A DNA stretch of 64,000 bases from Sulfurospirillum arsenophilum NBRC 109478 (GCF_000813345.1 NZ_BBQF01000001.1:496001-560000), one strand, 5' to 3'. Shown: positions 17,003 through 26,308, counted from the stretch's first letter. Translations and numbers: made by a program. The notes: generated by a model not told the origin, from the sequence alone.

Positions 17003-18235
17003 ATGCCATTTTCTACTCTCAAATTATGCCCAGAAATCCAACAAGCCCTCGCTGAAGTTGGCTATACACAACCAACTTTCATTCAAGAAAAAGTGATTCC
17101 CCTTGTTTTGGAGCGAAAAGATGTGATGGCAAGAGCGCAGACGGGAAGTGGCAAAAGTGCTTCGTTTGTGCTGCCGATGTTGGAACTTTGGAGTGCAAGT
17201 AAAGGCGAGGGAAAAGCGAAGATCAAGGCATTGGTTTTAACGCCTACGAGGGAGCTTACGGTACAAGTCGCGGAGTCGTTTGTCACCTTTGGAAAATTCT
17301 TACATGTAAAACCCAAAGTGGTGAGTGTCATCGGTGGAGAGAAGATCGGTGAGCAACTTTACGACATTCAACAAGGGTGTGACATCGTGGTTGCAACTTC
17401 AGGACGACTACTTGACATCATGAGCAAAAAGCAGATTGATCTTTCTCGTGTTGAGTTCTTTGTACTCGATGAAGCGGACAAGATGCTCGATCTTGGTTTT
17501 GAGCAAGAGTTAAGTTCTATTCTTGAAGCCTTACCAGCCAAACGACAAAATCTTCTTTTCTCAGCGACTTACCCAGAAAAAATGCAGATGATTGCCTCTA
17601 AGATCACCAAAGAGGCAGTAGAGGTGAGCATTGAAGCGGAAGCGCCAACGGTTGAGCTTATCAAGCAGAGAGCCCTTGAAGTCAATAAAGAGAACCGAGC
17701 ACCACTTCTGCGCCAATTACTACGTGAAAACAAATGGGAACTGGTTTTGGTTTTTATGGCAAACAAACGCGCTGCCGATAACATCGCTGTGAAGTTTCGC
17801 AAGCACGGGTTTTTGGCGGAATCGTTTCATGGTGATTTGCTTCAAGAAGACCGTTCATGGACGTTAAAGTCCTTTAAAGAGCGAAAGATTCGCGTTTTGT
17901 TTTCCACGGACATCGCTTCGCGTGGGCTTGACATCGACGATGTGAGCTGTGTCATCAACTTCGATTTGCCACGTGCAACCGAAGACTACATCCACCGCAT
18001 TGGGCGAACAGGGCGTGCGGGAAAAGAAGGCTTGGCGATTTCGTTTATCGACCATGAAGACAAAGCGCATTTTGCACTCATCCAAAAACGCTGTGGTGTG
18101 AAGCTTGAAACAGAGCAGATCAAAGGGTTTGAACTGACAGGCGTTACTCCCCAAAAAGAGAAAGGGAGTGCGCCTATCAAAGGCAAACGCAAGAGTAAAA
18201 AAGACAAGTTAAGAGAGCAGGCTGGGCAAGCCTGA
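17003..18235 (+). CDS. DEAD-box RNA helicase (RhlE/DbpA-like)
   Basis: The 410-residue protein has all helicase motifs in order: Q motif, Walker A ARAQTGSGKS, PTREL, DEAD in FVLDEADKM, SAT, then HGD and HRIGRTGR in the second RecA domain. It ends in a short lysine-rich tail suited to RNA binding. It unwinds or remodels RNA such as rRNA or mRNA. I start at ATG 17003 behind AAAAGGA. An upstream GTG at 16958 in the same frame would add 15 residues with no family likeness. A palindrome core at 17300-17309 is read as LHVK. Confidence 0.93.
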   Translation: MPFSTLKLCPEIQQALAEVGYTQPTFIQEKVIPLVLERKDVMARAQTGSGKSASFVLPMLELWSASKGEGKAKIKALVLTPTRELTVQVAESFVTFGKFLHVKPKVVSVIGGEKIGEQLYDIQQGCDIVVATSGRLLDIMSKKQIDLSRVEFFVLDEADKMLDLGFEQELSSILEALPAKRQNLLFSATYPEKMQMIASKITKEAVEVSIEAEAPTVELIKQRALEVNKENRAPLLRQLLRENKWELVLVFMANKRAADNIAVKFRKHGFLAESFHGDLLQEDRSWTLKSFKERKIRVLFSTDIASRGLDIDDVSCVINFDLPRATEDYIHRIGRTGRAGKEGLAISFIDHEDKAHFALIQKRCGVKLETEQIKGFELTGVTPQKEKGSAPIKGKRKSKKDKLREQAGQA

Positions 18236-18238
18236 TCT

Positions 18239-18250
18239 TTTACATGTAAA
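18239..18250. repeat. Iterated palindrome TTTACATGTAAA
   Basis: Perfect copy 3 bp after the helicase stop, between convergent genes. Confidence 0.9.
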
Positions 18251-18255
18251 GGTTT

Positions 18256-19878
18256 TTAAGCGACGATAGCAGCTTTTTTAACTTCGAGTCTATCGTACAT
18301 ATCGAGGATGTTAACATAGTGTTGGTGCAGGCTTACGTCGATGAGGTAGGCTTTACCATCCAAGATATTCATGGCATGTTCGACTTTCTCTTTTCCAAAA
18401 ATGTCCCATAGGGCACTTTCGTATTCTGCCCAGACAAGTCTTTGTTCTCTCAATGAGAGGATTTCGCAGAGAAGTTTACCCATTGGATTTTGACTAAACG
18501 AGAGGAGCATTTGTGCCTCTTCGTAATTTTCCAAAAGTAGATTGACTTGCGCTTTGAGGTCGATCATCTGAAAGTTTTGCTCGAAAATGACGCCGATGTA
18601 TTTTTCCACATTGAGTGAATCTTCTAAAGGCTCGATGGTTTCTAAAAGCGTTTCGTGATTTTCTTCTTTGAAGTTGAGCACAGCATGACGGATAAATTTA
18701 CCGCAGTTACGATTTTGGTAGACCATGTCATCGATTGGGTAAACCTCAGAAACACTTGGTACGATCATGTGGCATGAGTAGAAGTCTAAGTAGGTGTACT
18801 CACGTAGATAAATCTCTTTGCCCATTGACTTGACGATGTCACACAAAAAGGCGTATTCTGCTTGGCTTCCCTCGCCCTTATAATTCCACGGGGCATACTC
18901 AAAACTTTTGGTAGCATTTAAAAAGCCAAAGCCAATTTTACCGTTAGAATCGATGAAATGCGCTTCAAGGTTGAACGTGTCGCCTACGATGCTCATGTCA
19001 AATGTCGGCATTTCAAAAGCGTCAAGATTTTCGACGCCTCGTCCTTGCATTAGTTCACTCATGGTGCGCTCTAGGCTCACTTCCAAAATAGGGTGCGCGC
19101 CAAAAGAGACAAACAATGTCCCATTGCGTGGGTTGATAAGTGAGATAGCTGTTACAGGAAATTTGCCACCCAAAGAGGCATCAAGCACTTCAACGATGAA
19201 GCCCGCTTTTCTAAGCTCTATCACATCCGCATGCAGTTTCGGAAAAGTAGCGATGATATCTTCTGGGTACTTTGGAAGTGCGTAACCGTTTTTGATGATC
19301 TCAATTTTGGCATGACGTTCAAAAATTTCACTTAGTGCTTGCACTTTGGCTTCATCAGGCGTGTTTCCGCTCGCAAGTCCGTTGCTCACATAAAGATTAC
19401 TGAGGATATTTAAAGGAATGTAAACTTGCTCATTTCCAAAAAAGCTTTGAAACGGGAGTGCGACGATCTTATCAGCATAGTCACTGTTAAAGTCGACTAA
19501 GTCTTCGTTGCTCATCTCATTGGATGGGTTGTAGATACCATATAAAGAAGGACTTAAGTACTCTCCGCCGAACTCGAACACTTTTTGGTCTGGGTAGTAC
19601 GCACGATTTGGAAGGTGAAAGTCGATAAAACAGTTATTGGTTTGAAGTCTTTCGATGTACTCGCCAAGAGCGCTCGCTTTAGATGCCCCAGAGAGCGTGC
19701 CTTTACCGTTAGAATAAATATGATTGGGTGCTTCAACAGAGGCAAGATTGACTGAGTAGCAGTTTTTTAGCGGGTGTTTTTCGGTTGCAAAAGTGATGCC
19801 ACAACCAAGATCTTTTAAAATGGTTTCCATTTTTAAAATAGAGACTTCGAGTGGTGCGTTTTTTGAGAGTATATTCAT
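18256..19878 (-). CDS. ycaO: YcaO-type S12 methylthiotransferase accessory factor
   Basis: The protein is about 540 residues, close to E. coli YcaO (586), and has the YcaO ATP-binding helices ASALGEYIERLQ and EIFERHAK, plus a C-terminal helical extension. E. coli YcaO promotes beta-methylthiolation of S12 by RimO. No peptide precursor, dehydrogenase or other TOMM biosynthesis gene is near, so an antibiotic-type role is unlikely. The reading frame is open to 19983, but ATG 19878 (MNILSKNAPLEVSIL) has AAGGAA upstream and is the better start. The rimO gene lies at the left end of the window. Confidence 0.88.
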   Translation of the reverse strand: MNILSKNAPLEVSILKMETILKDLGCGITFATEKHPLKNCYSVNLASVEAPNHIYSNGKGTLSGASKASALGEYIERLQTNNCFIDFHLPNRAYYPDQKVFEFGGEYLSPSLYGIYNPSNEMSNEDLVDFNSDYADKIVALPFQSFFGNEQVYIPLNILSNLYVSNGLASGNTPDEAKVQALSEIFERHAKIEIIKNGYALPKYPEDIIATFPKLHADVIELRKAGFIVEVLDASLGGKFPVTAISLINPRNGTLFVSFGAHPILEVSLERTMSELMQGRGVENLDAFEMPTFDMSIVGDTFNLEAHFIDSNGKIGFGFLNATKSFEYAPWNYKGEGSQAEYAFLCDIVKSMGKEIYLREYTYLDFYSCHMIVPSVSEVYPIDDMVYQNRNCGKFIRHAVLNFKEENHETLLETIEPLEDSLNVEKYIGVIFEQNFQMIDLKAQVNLLLENYEEAQMLLSFSQNPMGKLLCEILSLREQRLVWAEYESALWDIFGKEKVEHAMNILDGKAYLIDVSLHQHYVNILDMYDRLEVKKAAIVA

Positions 19879-20008
19879 AATGTAAAAATTCCTTTTGGTT
19901 GTAACGCGATGTTGAAAAATTGGGTAAAAATTAAGTAGAATTAGGAAGGTAACAGGGAGTAAATAGAAGTTTAAAACTTCCATTTTGCCGAGTTAAAATC
20001 AATTCGAA

Positions 20009-20384
20009 TGGTGGAGCTGTGGGGGATTGAACCCCAGTCCAAAAATAGCCACCTATGACGTCTACATGCTTAGATATTGTTGATAGTGTTTAATTTTGCT
20101 TCGTACAACAATCAGAAAACTACGCAAAACGAGCCTTTAACTTCGCTGCATGTAAAGGCGTTCATGCAGTATATCTATCATAGCTATGATACTTCCCAAT
20201 CCTCCTTAGATAGCATTAAAGGGAGAAGCAGTCCTTATTTATTAAACTTATGCAGCTAGTGCGTAAGCAGGACGATAGTTACTGTTGTTAGCAGTTATTG
20301 ATTGAAGGTTGTGTAACGGAAGACCCTCACTTCCGACATGCAGCCATAAGCTAAAACTACTCCTGTCGAAGCCATGTCAGCCCC
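20009..20384 (-). ncRNA. ssrA: Transfer-messenger RNA (tmRNA)
   Basis: tmRNA frees stalled ribosomes and tags the unfinished protein for destruction. The 5' end GGGGCUG pairs with CAGCUCC before an encoded ACCA, and the T-arm GGTTCAATCCCC is visible. The resume codon GCT (20290-20292) opens a tag frame reading ANNSNYRPAYALAA, closed by TAA at 20248-20250. The tag resembles Campylobacter-type tags with PAYA and ends in the protease-recognised ALAA. A TAAAAT box at 20398-20403 on this strand is a likely -10. Confidence 0.95.
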
Positions 20385-20459
20385 ATTCGAGAACAGTATT
20401 TTACCATAATAAATAGGAAACTTTGCTATAATTCGCAAAAATGTATTAAGGATTTTGTA

Positions 20460-20966
20460 TTGAAAAGAATTGTATCGTCTCTTTGTGTAGTGCTTTTATT
20501 CTTATTTGTTCAAGGATGTGCCCCAAAATCGCCACCGCCTTCAACACTGAAAACCTATGCTAACGAAAAAGAGACCAACCCAAAGCTTTCTAAGCTTGTC
20601 GGTAAAAATTATATTAAAGGTGTCGTTCGCGCAGTAAACCATGACCCAGTTGCTCAAACATGGAATTATGAAATTGATGGTATCGAACTCACCAATGGAA
20701 AATTGCCTTACGTTAACTTCAATCACAAATCAGTTCTTGCCAATGAGGGCGATCTTGTCTATGCTTCATTTGATGGTATGAGAATGACTGAGATGTTTGT
20801 TATCAAAGCAGGATTTTACAAAGGTGGAAAACAAGCAACGACAACGCCACCACCAGTAAGAAAAAAGAGTTCAGGTAAAAGTAGTGACGATGGTGGTGCT
20901 GGCAAACGCGATAAAGCACACCAAGTAGTAGGCGTTCCACAAGAAGAGACTGTTAAATTAAATTAG
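20460..20966 (+). CDS. Predicted lipoprotein of unknown function
   Basis: The 168-residue protein has a signal peptide ending in the lipobox VQGC, so it should be lipid-anchored. The mature part has a Pro-rich start, a central region of about 80 residues with strands, and a low-complexity tail rich in Lys, Ser, Gly and Pro. The start is TTG 20460 (KRIVSSLCV), 6 bp after AAGGA. A TATAAT at 20427-20432 is a good -10. I recognise no domain. It lies between ssrA and the duplicated kinase end. Confidence 0.8.
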   Translation: MKRIVSSLCVVLLFLFVQGCAPKSPPPSTLKTYANEKETNPKLSKLVGKNYIKGVVRAVNHDPVAQTWNYEIDGIELTNGKLPYVNFNHKSVLANEGDLVYASFDGMRMTEMFVIKAGFYKGGKQATTTPPPVRKKSSGKSSDDGGAGKRDKAHQVVGVPQEETVKLN

Positions 20967-20976
20967 ATTTACGATT

Positions 20977-21185
20977 GTTAACTGATCGTTTACTTTGAGT
21001 TCCTATACTTCTCTTAGCGAATTTCATATTTTCTTCTGAAATGTATGGAGACTCAAAGAGGCGATCCGCCAAGCGCTTCTTTGAAACCCTTTTCTAACCT
21101 CTATCATAAAAATAACTCCTCCACTTTCATTTTTAACTTCACGTTTATCTCTTCTCTTTTTCTTAAATGATACGTTTTTAGATAT
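20977..21185 (-). pseudogene. Degenerate tandem copy of the kinase gene's 3' end
   Basis: This 209-bp stretch repeats the following 209 bp (21186-21394). The first ~165 bp are nearly identical, the rest only weakly alike. On the minus strand it encodes a C-terminal kinase fragment (KNESGGVIFMIEVRKGF against RNENGGAIFTIELEKGF), then leaves frame. It is a decayed duplicate of the last part of the kinase gene and its downstream flank. Each copy holds an imperfect inverted repeat (CTTTGAGTTCCTATAC ... GTATGGAGACTCAAAG). Confidence 0.7.
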
Positions 21186-21394
21186 GTTAACCGATCGTTT
21201 ACTTTGAGTTCCTATACTTCTCTTAGCGAATTTCATATTTTCTTCTGAATGTATGGAGACTCAAAGGGGCGATCCGCCAAGCGCCTCTTTGAAACCCTTT
21301 TCTAACTCTATCGTAAAAATAGCTCCTCCATTTTCATTTCTCGCTTCAAGCTTCCCTTTCATACTTTTTTCAATAATCAATTTTGCCATATAAA
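21186..21394 (-). repeat. Parent copy of the 209-bp direct repeat
   Basis: Holds the true end of the sensor kinase gene and its downstream hairpin. It matches 20977-21185 with few changes over its first ~165 bp, including one base lost in the hairpin loop (GAATGT against GAAATGT). Confidence 0.8.
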
Positions 21395-22859
21395 GCCCAA
21401 TACCTGTACCTTCATTTTGCTCTTTAGTGCTCATATAAGGTTCAAAAATCTTTTCAACTGGCTCTATCTTAATGCCACCACCATTATCTTGGATGATAAG
21501 TCGAACAGTTGTTTCATCACTCTGTAGGCTAATTGTGATTTTCCCCCCTTGTTTACCTGATGCAATGATGGCATCTTTAGCATTGGAAAGAAGATTAAGA
21601 ACAACCTGTTCGTATTCACTTTTATACCCCACAATATATTCATCGTGAAGGATGTTGACCTCAATGGCAATCTCTTGGTTGGTAATCGACATACCGATGA
21701 TACGCAAAACTTCATCGATGGAAGCATGGATGCTAAAGCTTTTTTTGTCTTTGTTAGGCATAAAGAAATTGCGAAAGTCGTCAATGGTATGCGACATGTA
21801 TTCAACAATGTTTTCTGCCTCGACACATTTGATCTCCATAGCGGATTTATCGAGTTTATCCATGTTGTATTTAAGCTTTAGTGTCATTAGCAGTGCTGAG
21901 AGCTGGGAGAGGGGCTGACGCCATTGATGTGCAATGTTGCTGATCATCTCTCCAAGAGCAATAAATTTTGATTTTTGAATGAGCAGTTGTTCTTGCTCTC
22001 GGTTCTTTTGAATCTCTTCAAGAACACGACTCTCTAACGTTTTGTTGAGGTTTTCAAGTTCCAGTGTTTTTTGTTGGACTTGTTTATGGTAGGTTTGTAA
22101 AAAGCGTTCAATACGTTTACCCAGCATCACGGCAAAGGTATTGGCAATGAGCGCAAAGAGTAAAAAAATGATAATAGCAGATGTTACTTCTAACTTCATT
22201 TTCTTTTTAAAATCAGTCTTTGCAATGTCGATTTCTTTGTCTATATCATCAGTATAAGCACCCGCTGCAATGATGAGGTTCCACTCTTTGTAGAGTTTAA
22301 AGTAAGAGACTTTGGGGCGGATGATATTGCTTTCGGGTTTTTTATAGATGTAATCCACAAAAGAGTACCCTTGTTCATGAATATCTTGCAGAAAAATTTT
22401 GCGAAACGCTTTGCCATTTTCATCGGTGTAAGCATCAGAGATATACTCACCTTCTAAATCAGGACGGTTGGGGTTGATGAGCATCTTGGCAAATTTATCG
22501 CCACCTTTTATCTGTTCAACCTGATAGACAAAGATATAGTTGTGCTCTTGTCCACCGTAACGAATATGGCGAATCCAGTCGTACACTTCCAGTTTGAGTG
22601 CCGCTAGTGCCTTTGGGTCATTAAGAGTGGTTCGTTGTTTTTTAAACTCAATAAATTCAATGATGGCATCCACTTCACGTTTAAGAACATTGCGTTTGTT
22701 TTCGACGAAGGTTTTTTTACTATCTTCGATTTGTGCTTGTAAAATTTCATACTGTTTGGTGATAAAAAAGTAGCCGTTAAAAAGCATTAAAGAGCTGATA
22801 ATAAAGATCGTACTGAAGATAATGATGGTGGAGATATTGCTCTCTTTAATAATTTTCAT
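21261..22859 (-). CDS. Membrane sensor histidine kinase with periplasmic Cache domain
   Basis: The 532-residue protein has a membrane helix (about 10-32), a periplasmic Cache-type sensor domain (about 35-215, with WNLIIAAGAY near its end), a second helix (about 225-250), a coiled coil, a phospho-acceptor motif IAHQWRQPL with His near residue 312, and an ATPase domain with NLLSNAKDA, DNGGGI and GTGIGL. It senses an outside signal and phosphorylates a partner. The divergent response regulator at 22943 and the nearby DctP suggest a C4-dicarboxylate or organic-acid system. Its 3' end is duplicated downstream. Confidence 0.9.
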   Translation of the reverse strand: MKIIKESNISTIIIFSTIFIISSLMLFNGYFFITKQYEILQAQIEDSKKTFVENKRNVLKREVDAIIEFIEFKKQRTTLNDPKALAALKLEVYDWIRHIRYGGQEHNYIFVYQVEQIKGGDKFAKMLINPNRPDLEGEYISDAYTDENGKAFRKIFLQDIHEQGYSFVDYIYKKPESNIIRPKVSYFKLYKEWNLIIAAGAYTDDIDKEIDIAKTDFKKKMKLEVTSAIIIFLLFALIANTFAVMLGKRIERFLQTYHKQVQQKTLELENLNKTLESRVLEEIQKNREQEQLLIQKSKFIALGEMISNIAHQWRQPLSQLSALLMTLKLKYNMDKLDKSAMEIKCVEAENIVEYMSHTIDDFRNFFMPNKDKKSFSIHASIDEVLRIIGMSITNQEIAIEVNILHDEYIVGYKSEYEQVVLNLLSNAKDAIIASGKQGGKITISLQSDETTVRLIIQDNGGGIKIEPVEKIFEPYMSTKEQNEGTGIGLYMAKLIIEKSMKGKLEARNENGGAIFTIELEKGFKEALGGSPL

Positions 22860-22942
22860 AAAAAACTCCCACGTCGACTGCTATAATAATGAAAAGAAAA
22901 AGTATCATAGTGATTCTTTTGAGAAATGTAAAGGGTATTGGA

Positions 22943-23617
22943 ATGGATGAAAAGATGCTGAAAAAGCTTGCACCATATAGAGTTTTATACGCAGAAGATG
23001 ACGTAGGGGTGCGAAAAAATGTTTATGAACTGCTCAGTCTTCTTTTCAAAGAGGTCTATTTGGCAAACGATGGTGAAGAGGCGTATAAACTTTTTGTACA
23101 GCATAAGCCCGATCTTATCATTACGGACATTAAAATGCCTCATCTTAGTGGCATTGAGCTTACAAAAAAGATTCGTGAGATCGATAACAAAGCGCATATT
23201 ATTATTATCACTGCTTACACAGAAGTGGACTTTATGCTTGAAGCCATTGAGCTTTCATTGCTTCGTTACATTGTGAAGCCTATTACAGAGCCGAAGCTTT
23301 TTGATGCACTGGAGAAGTTTTTACAGTCAAAAGAGAAAGCACATCTTCAAGAGTTAGCGCCTGATTGGTACTATGACAGCCTGCAAAAAGTCGTTATTCA
23401 CCATACTCAAGTGTATGAACTAACGAAAAAAGAGGCGAAATTGATTGAGCTTTTATTGCAAAAAGATTCGATTATCAGCTACGAAGAGATAGAACAAAAA
23501 TTGTGGGAAAGTGAATATATGAGCCTTAATGCACTTCGTTTGATGATTAAAAATTTGCGTAAGAAATTACCTGAAGGCACTTTGAAAAATATTCAAGGCA
23601 TTGGGTACAAGCTTTAA
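22943..23617 (+). CDS. Response regulator with winged-helix output domain
   Basis: The 224-residue protein has a receiver domain with the acidic pair ED-D near residues 18-20, the phospho-acceptor Asp62 (LIITDIKMP), a conserved Thr (ITAY) and Lys (YIVKPI). The C-terminal OmpR-like winged helix ends ...NLRKKLPEG..NIQGIGYKL. ATG 22943 gives MDEKMLKK; an upstream ATG at 22889 adds 18 unlike residues. It is divergent from the sensor kinase, a usual pair arrangement, and points at dctP, a likely target. Confidence 0.9.
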   Translation: MDEKMLKKLAPYRVLYAEDDVGVRKNVYELLSLLFKEVYLANDGEEAYKLFVQHKPDLIITDIKMPHLSGIELTKKIREIDNKAHIIIITAYTEVDFMLEAIELSLLRYIVKPITEPKLFDALEKFLQSKEKAHLQELAPDWYYDSLQKVVIHHTQVYELTKKEAKLIELLLQKDSIISYEEIEQKLWESEYMSLNALRLMIKNLRKKLPEGTLKNIQGIGYKL

Positions 23618-23689
23618 ATTAAATTTTTCTACCATATATATGCGTTACCAAAAGAAGCTTTCTAAAACATATTTATTGAGTGTTTGTAT

Positions 23690-23701
23690 TTTACATGTAA
23701 A
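23690..23701. repeat. Iterated palindrome TTTACATGTAAA before dctP
   Basis: Perfect copy overlapping the -35 region of the dctP promoter (TATAAT at 23719-23724). It is the copy most compatible with a promoter role. Confidence 0.85.
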
Positions 23702-23746
23702 GATTGTAGATTTTCGCCTATAATCAAAAAAAATATAGGATCAAAC

Positions 23747-24736
23747 ATGATGAAATGGTGTTCAATCTTCTCACTAATAATGCTCTTAGTCTTACCAACT
23801 TTTGCAGCAGAGTATACGATCAAACTGACACATGTGGTAAGTCCAAATACCCCAAAAGGTAAAGGGGCGGATTTTTTAGCTAAAAGAGTTTACGAACTGA
23901 CCAATGGCAGAGTTGAGGTCATTGTGTACCCAAACTCAGAACTTTATGGCGATGGCGAAGAGATTAAAGCGTTAAAACTGGGTCATGTTCACATTGCAAT
24001 GCCTAGCTTTTCAAAATTTACAAGCATGGTTCCCCAAATGCAGTTGTTTGATCTACCCTTTTTATTTCGAGATGAAAACCATGTTCATGCAGTCTTAGAT
24101 GGTGAAGTAGGGCAGATCATCAAAGACAAAGTAACTGCAAAAGGGTTTGTTGCACTTGATTATTGGGATGCAGGGTTTAAACATCTCTCTTCCAATAAAA
24201 AAGCGATTATAGAAGGCAGTGATCTGAAAGGGCAAAATTTTAGAATTATGAACTCACACGTCTTAGAAGCTCAATTTAAAACAATGAGTGCAAATACGTA
24301 TGTACTCCCTTTTTCAAAAGTTTATGGAGCCCTACAACAAGGCATTGTGGATGGCGCTGAAAATCCACTCTCTAATTTCTATACAAAAAAGTTTTATGAA
24401 GTTCAGTCTGACTTAACGCTCTCAGCTCACGGTTACCTTGGCTACCTCGTGATTATGAGTGAAAGTTTTTGGAGAAAATTCCCAAGCGATCTTAAGCCGA
24501 TGATCGTGCAAGCAGTCAAAGAAGCAACAGCTTACGAGCGCAAGCTAGTTTCACAAGATGATGAAGAGACACTCCAAAAGCTTAAAGAGTATGCAAAAAC
24601 GACAGGACATTTTACAATCCATACACTAAGCGCTGAGCAAAAAGAGTCATGGCAAAAAGCCATGGAGGCAATTTATCCACAATTTTATGGCGCTATTGGC
24701 GAAGATCTTATTAAAAAAGTGCAAGCAACACACTAA
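23747..24736 (+). CDS. dctP: TRAP-type substrate-binding protein, DctP family
   Basis: DctP-type proteins catch C4-dicarboxylates or other organic acids in the periplasm. The 329-residue product has a signal peptide cut after LPTFAA and the family segments TNGRVEVIVYPNSEL, FRDENHV, and the ligand-binding Arg region QNFRIMNS with DGAENPLSNF. The reading frame extends upstream, but ATG 23747 with AGGA fits the signal peptide. No dctQ or dctM membrane gene follows; porin genes do. It may serve a transporter elsewhere or act as a sensing partner for the neighbouring kinase. Confidence 0.9.
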   Translation: MMKWCSIFSLIMLLVLPTFAAEYTIKLTHVVSPNTPKGKGADFLAKRVYELTNGRVEVIVYPNSELYGDGEEIKALKLGHVHIAMPSFSKFTSMVPQMQLFDLPFLFRDENHVHAVLDGEVGQIIKDKVTAKGFVALDYWDAGFKHLSSNKKAIIEGSDLKGQNFRIMNSHVLEAQFKTMSANTYVLPFSKVYGALQQGIVDGAENPLSNFYTKKFYEVQSDLTLSAHGYLGYLVIMSESFWRKFPSDLKPMIVQAVKEATAYERKLVSQDDEETLQKLKEYAKTTGHFTIHTLSAEQKESWQKAMEAIYPQFYGAIGEDLIKKVQATH

Positions 24737-24747
24737 GTAAAATATAC

Positions 24748-24759
24748 TTTACATGTAAA
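24748..24759. repeat. Iterated palindrome TTTACATGTAAA
   Basis: Perfect copy 11 bp after the dctP stop, before the terminator. Confidence 0.9.
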
Positions 24760-24805
24760 ACTTGTTTGGTTCTTTATTAATAACTATTTGATTACAAAAG
24801 TTGCT

Positions 24806-24829
24806 AAAAAGTTGTCAAAAAACTTTTTT
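24806..24829 (+). terminator. Rho-independent terminator after dctP
   Basis: AAAAAGTT and AACTTTTT form an 8-bp stem with a run of T at its 3' side. Confidence 0.6.
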
Positions 24830-24905
24830 CGGTTAAATATTAATTGTAATTTATTATTTTTTGTGATAGACTTATCTCGCCTTCAAAAAAATTCAAGGAG
24901 ACAAT

Positions 24906-26288
24906 ATGAAATTAGCTAAACTTAGCTTGGCGGCTATGGTAGTTGCAGGTCTTGCATCTAGCTCTTTTGCGGCATCAGATACACTTGCTGACGCATTTAA
25001 AAATGGTAAAGTAAAAGGTGAGTTAAAAGCTTGGTATTTTGATAAAGATACCAATGAAGCTCAAGGAACAACAAAAACAATTGATGGTAAAACATTTGCT
25101 TACGATGGTAAAGAAGACATTGCTGATTTCGCTATTGAATTAGGATATGTTACTGATTCTCTTAATGGTTTTAGATTGGGTGCAACATTCCAAGGTGCTG
25201 CAACTCCATTTGCAAGTGATGAAGCAAAAATTCTTTATAATGATAGCCAATATGCCCCAGGTGCTGTTCTTTCAGAAGCATACTTAGGTTATGCAATTGG
25301 TAAAACTGACGTTAAGGTTGGTCGCCAATACATCGCTACTCCACTTGTTAATGGTTCAGGTTCACGTATTTATAAAGAGGCATTTGAAGGTGCTGTTCTT
25401 GTAAATACTGATATACCTCAAACAACAGTTGCGGCTGGTTATGTTGGTAAATTCCAAGGTAGAACAGGTACTATTTCTAATTTTGGAACACAAGATGATG
25501 GTGCTCCAACATTTAAAAAAGCTGCTGTCTTCACTGGCGCAGGTTCAACTGCTCTTGCATTTGATGGTGCATATACTGGCTTAGTTATCAATAAATCAAT
25601 TACAAACTTGGCATTAACTGGTCAATATGCAGTTGTTAATGACGTAGTTTCAGGAACATCAATAGCGAATGTTAGTGTATATTATGCAGAAGCTAACTAT
25701 GTACTTCCAGTAGCAGGTTTCAAACTTGGTTTTGATGTAAATGCGAGAGGTTCTAGAACAGGTGCTCAGTTGGATGTTGCTCAATTAGAAGGTGATTACT
25801 ATGCTGGTCGTATTTCTATCTCTGAACTTGCTGGTTTTGGCGCATCATTTGCAGCCGGTATAACATCAGATGATCAAGGAGTTATTGCTGGTATGGGTAA
25901 TGGACCAACAAGTTACACATCTACTATGATTCGTGGTACATCAAAAGTTATGACTGCTGATACAGATTCATACCTTTTTGCAGCAACCTATGATTTCGGT
26001 AAAATTGGTGTAACTGGTCTTTCAGCTATTGCACAATACGGTTGGACAGAGCAAGGTCAATATAAATCAAAAAGTACAGCTCTTCCAGTTACTTCAACTG
26101 TTGATAATACAAACATAGCTGTTGGGTTAGCATATGATGTTCAAGCAGCTGCGCTTAAAGGTTTATCTGTTGGCTTACAATATGAGACTCAAACAGCAGA
26201 TACAAAAACATATACTGGTACTAATGTTACAAGAACTACTAGTAGAGATACAGACGAATTGTGGTTTAAAGCGGGTTACAAATTCTAA
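24906..26288 (+). CDS. Outer-membrane porin, Opr family (first of a tandem pair)
   Basis: The 460-residue protein has a signal peptide cut after SSSFA and then a Gly/Ala/aromatic-rich beta-barrel sequence ending in the outer-membrane signature YKF. It opens with DTLADAFKNGKVKGELKAWYF, like Campylobacterota Opr/OprD-type porins, and keeps VGRQYIATPLVNGSGSRI, a constriction-loop-like segment. Such porins let small solutes cross the outer membrane. AAGGAG precedes the ATG. It shares its first 32 bases and overall plan with the next gene, so the two arose by duplication. Confidence 0.9.
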   Translation: MKLAKLSLAAMVVAGLASSSFAASDTLADAFKNGKVKGELKAWYFDKDTNEAQGTTKTIDGKTFAYDGKEDIADFAIELGYVTDSLNGFRLGATFQGAATPFASDEAKILYNDSQYAPGAVLSEAYLGYAIGKTDVKVGRQYIATPLVNGSGSRIYKEAFEGAVLVNTDIPQTTVAAGYVGKFQGRTGTISNFGTQDDGAPTFKKAAVFTGAGSTALAFDGAYTGLVINKSITNLALTGQYAVVNDVVSGTSIANVSVYYAEANYVLPVAGFKLGFDVNARGSRTGAQLDVAQLEGDYYAGRISISELAGFGASFAAGITSDDQGVIAGMGNGPTSYTSTMIRGTSKVMTADTDSYLFAATYDFGKIGVTGLSAIAQYGWTEQGQYKSKSTALPVTSTVDNTNIAVGLAYDVQAAALKGLSVGLQYETQTADTKTYTGTNVTRTTSRDTDELWFKAGYKF

Positions 26289-26308
26289 TTTGTTCCTTTT
26301 AAAGCTAC

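Noticed and set aside
18256-19878. YcaO gene as the core of a thiazole/oxazole peptide (TOMM) cluster
   Set aside because: No precursor peptide, dehydrogenase or transporter is adjacent, the protein has the length and C-terminal extension of the E. coli-type factor, and rimO is present.
20077-20259. 60-codon open frame within the tmRNA gene
   Set aside because: It lies on the opposite strand of ssrA; the RNA gene fully explains the sequence.
20994-21060. Similarity of GAGTTCCTATACTT to the yeast FRT recombination site
   Set aside because: Only the first half resembles FRT; the spacer and second arm do not match, and the inverted repeat here pairs differently. Chance likeness.
23690-23701. 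The iterated palindrome as a simple operator of one transcription factor
   Set aside because: Most copies lie inside genes or behind stop codons, so a single promoter-operator role cannot explain the distribution, although this copy could have one.
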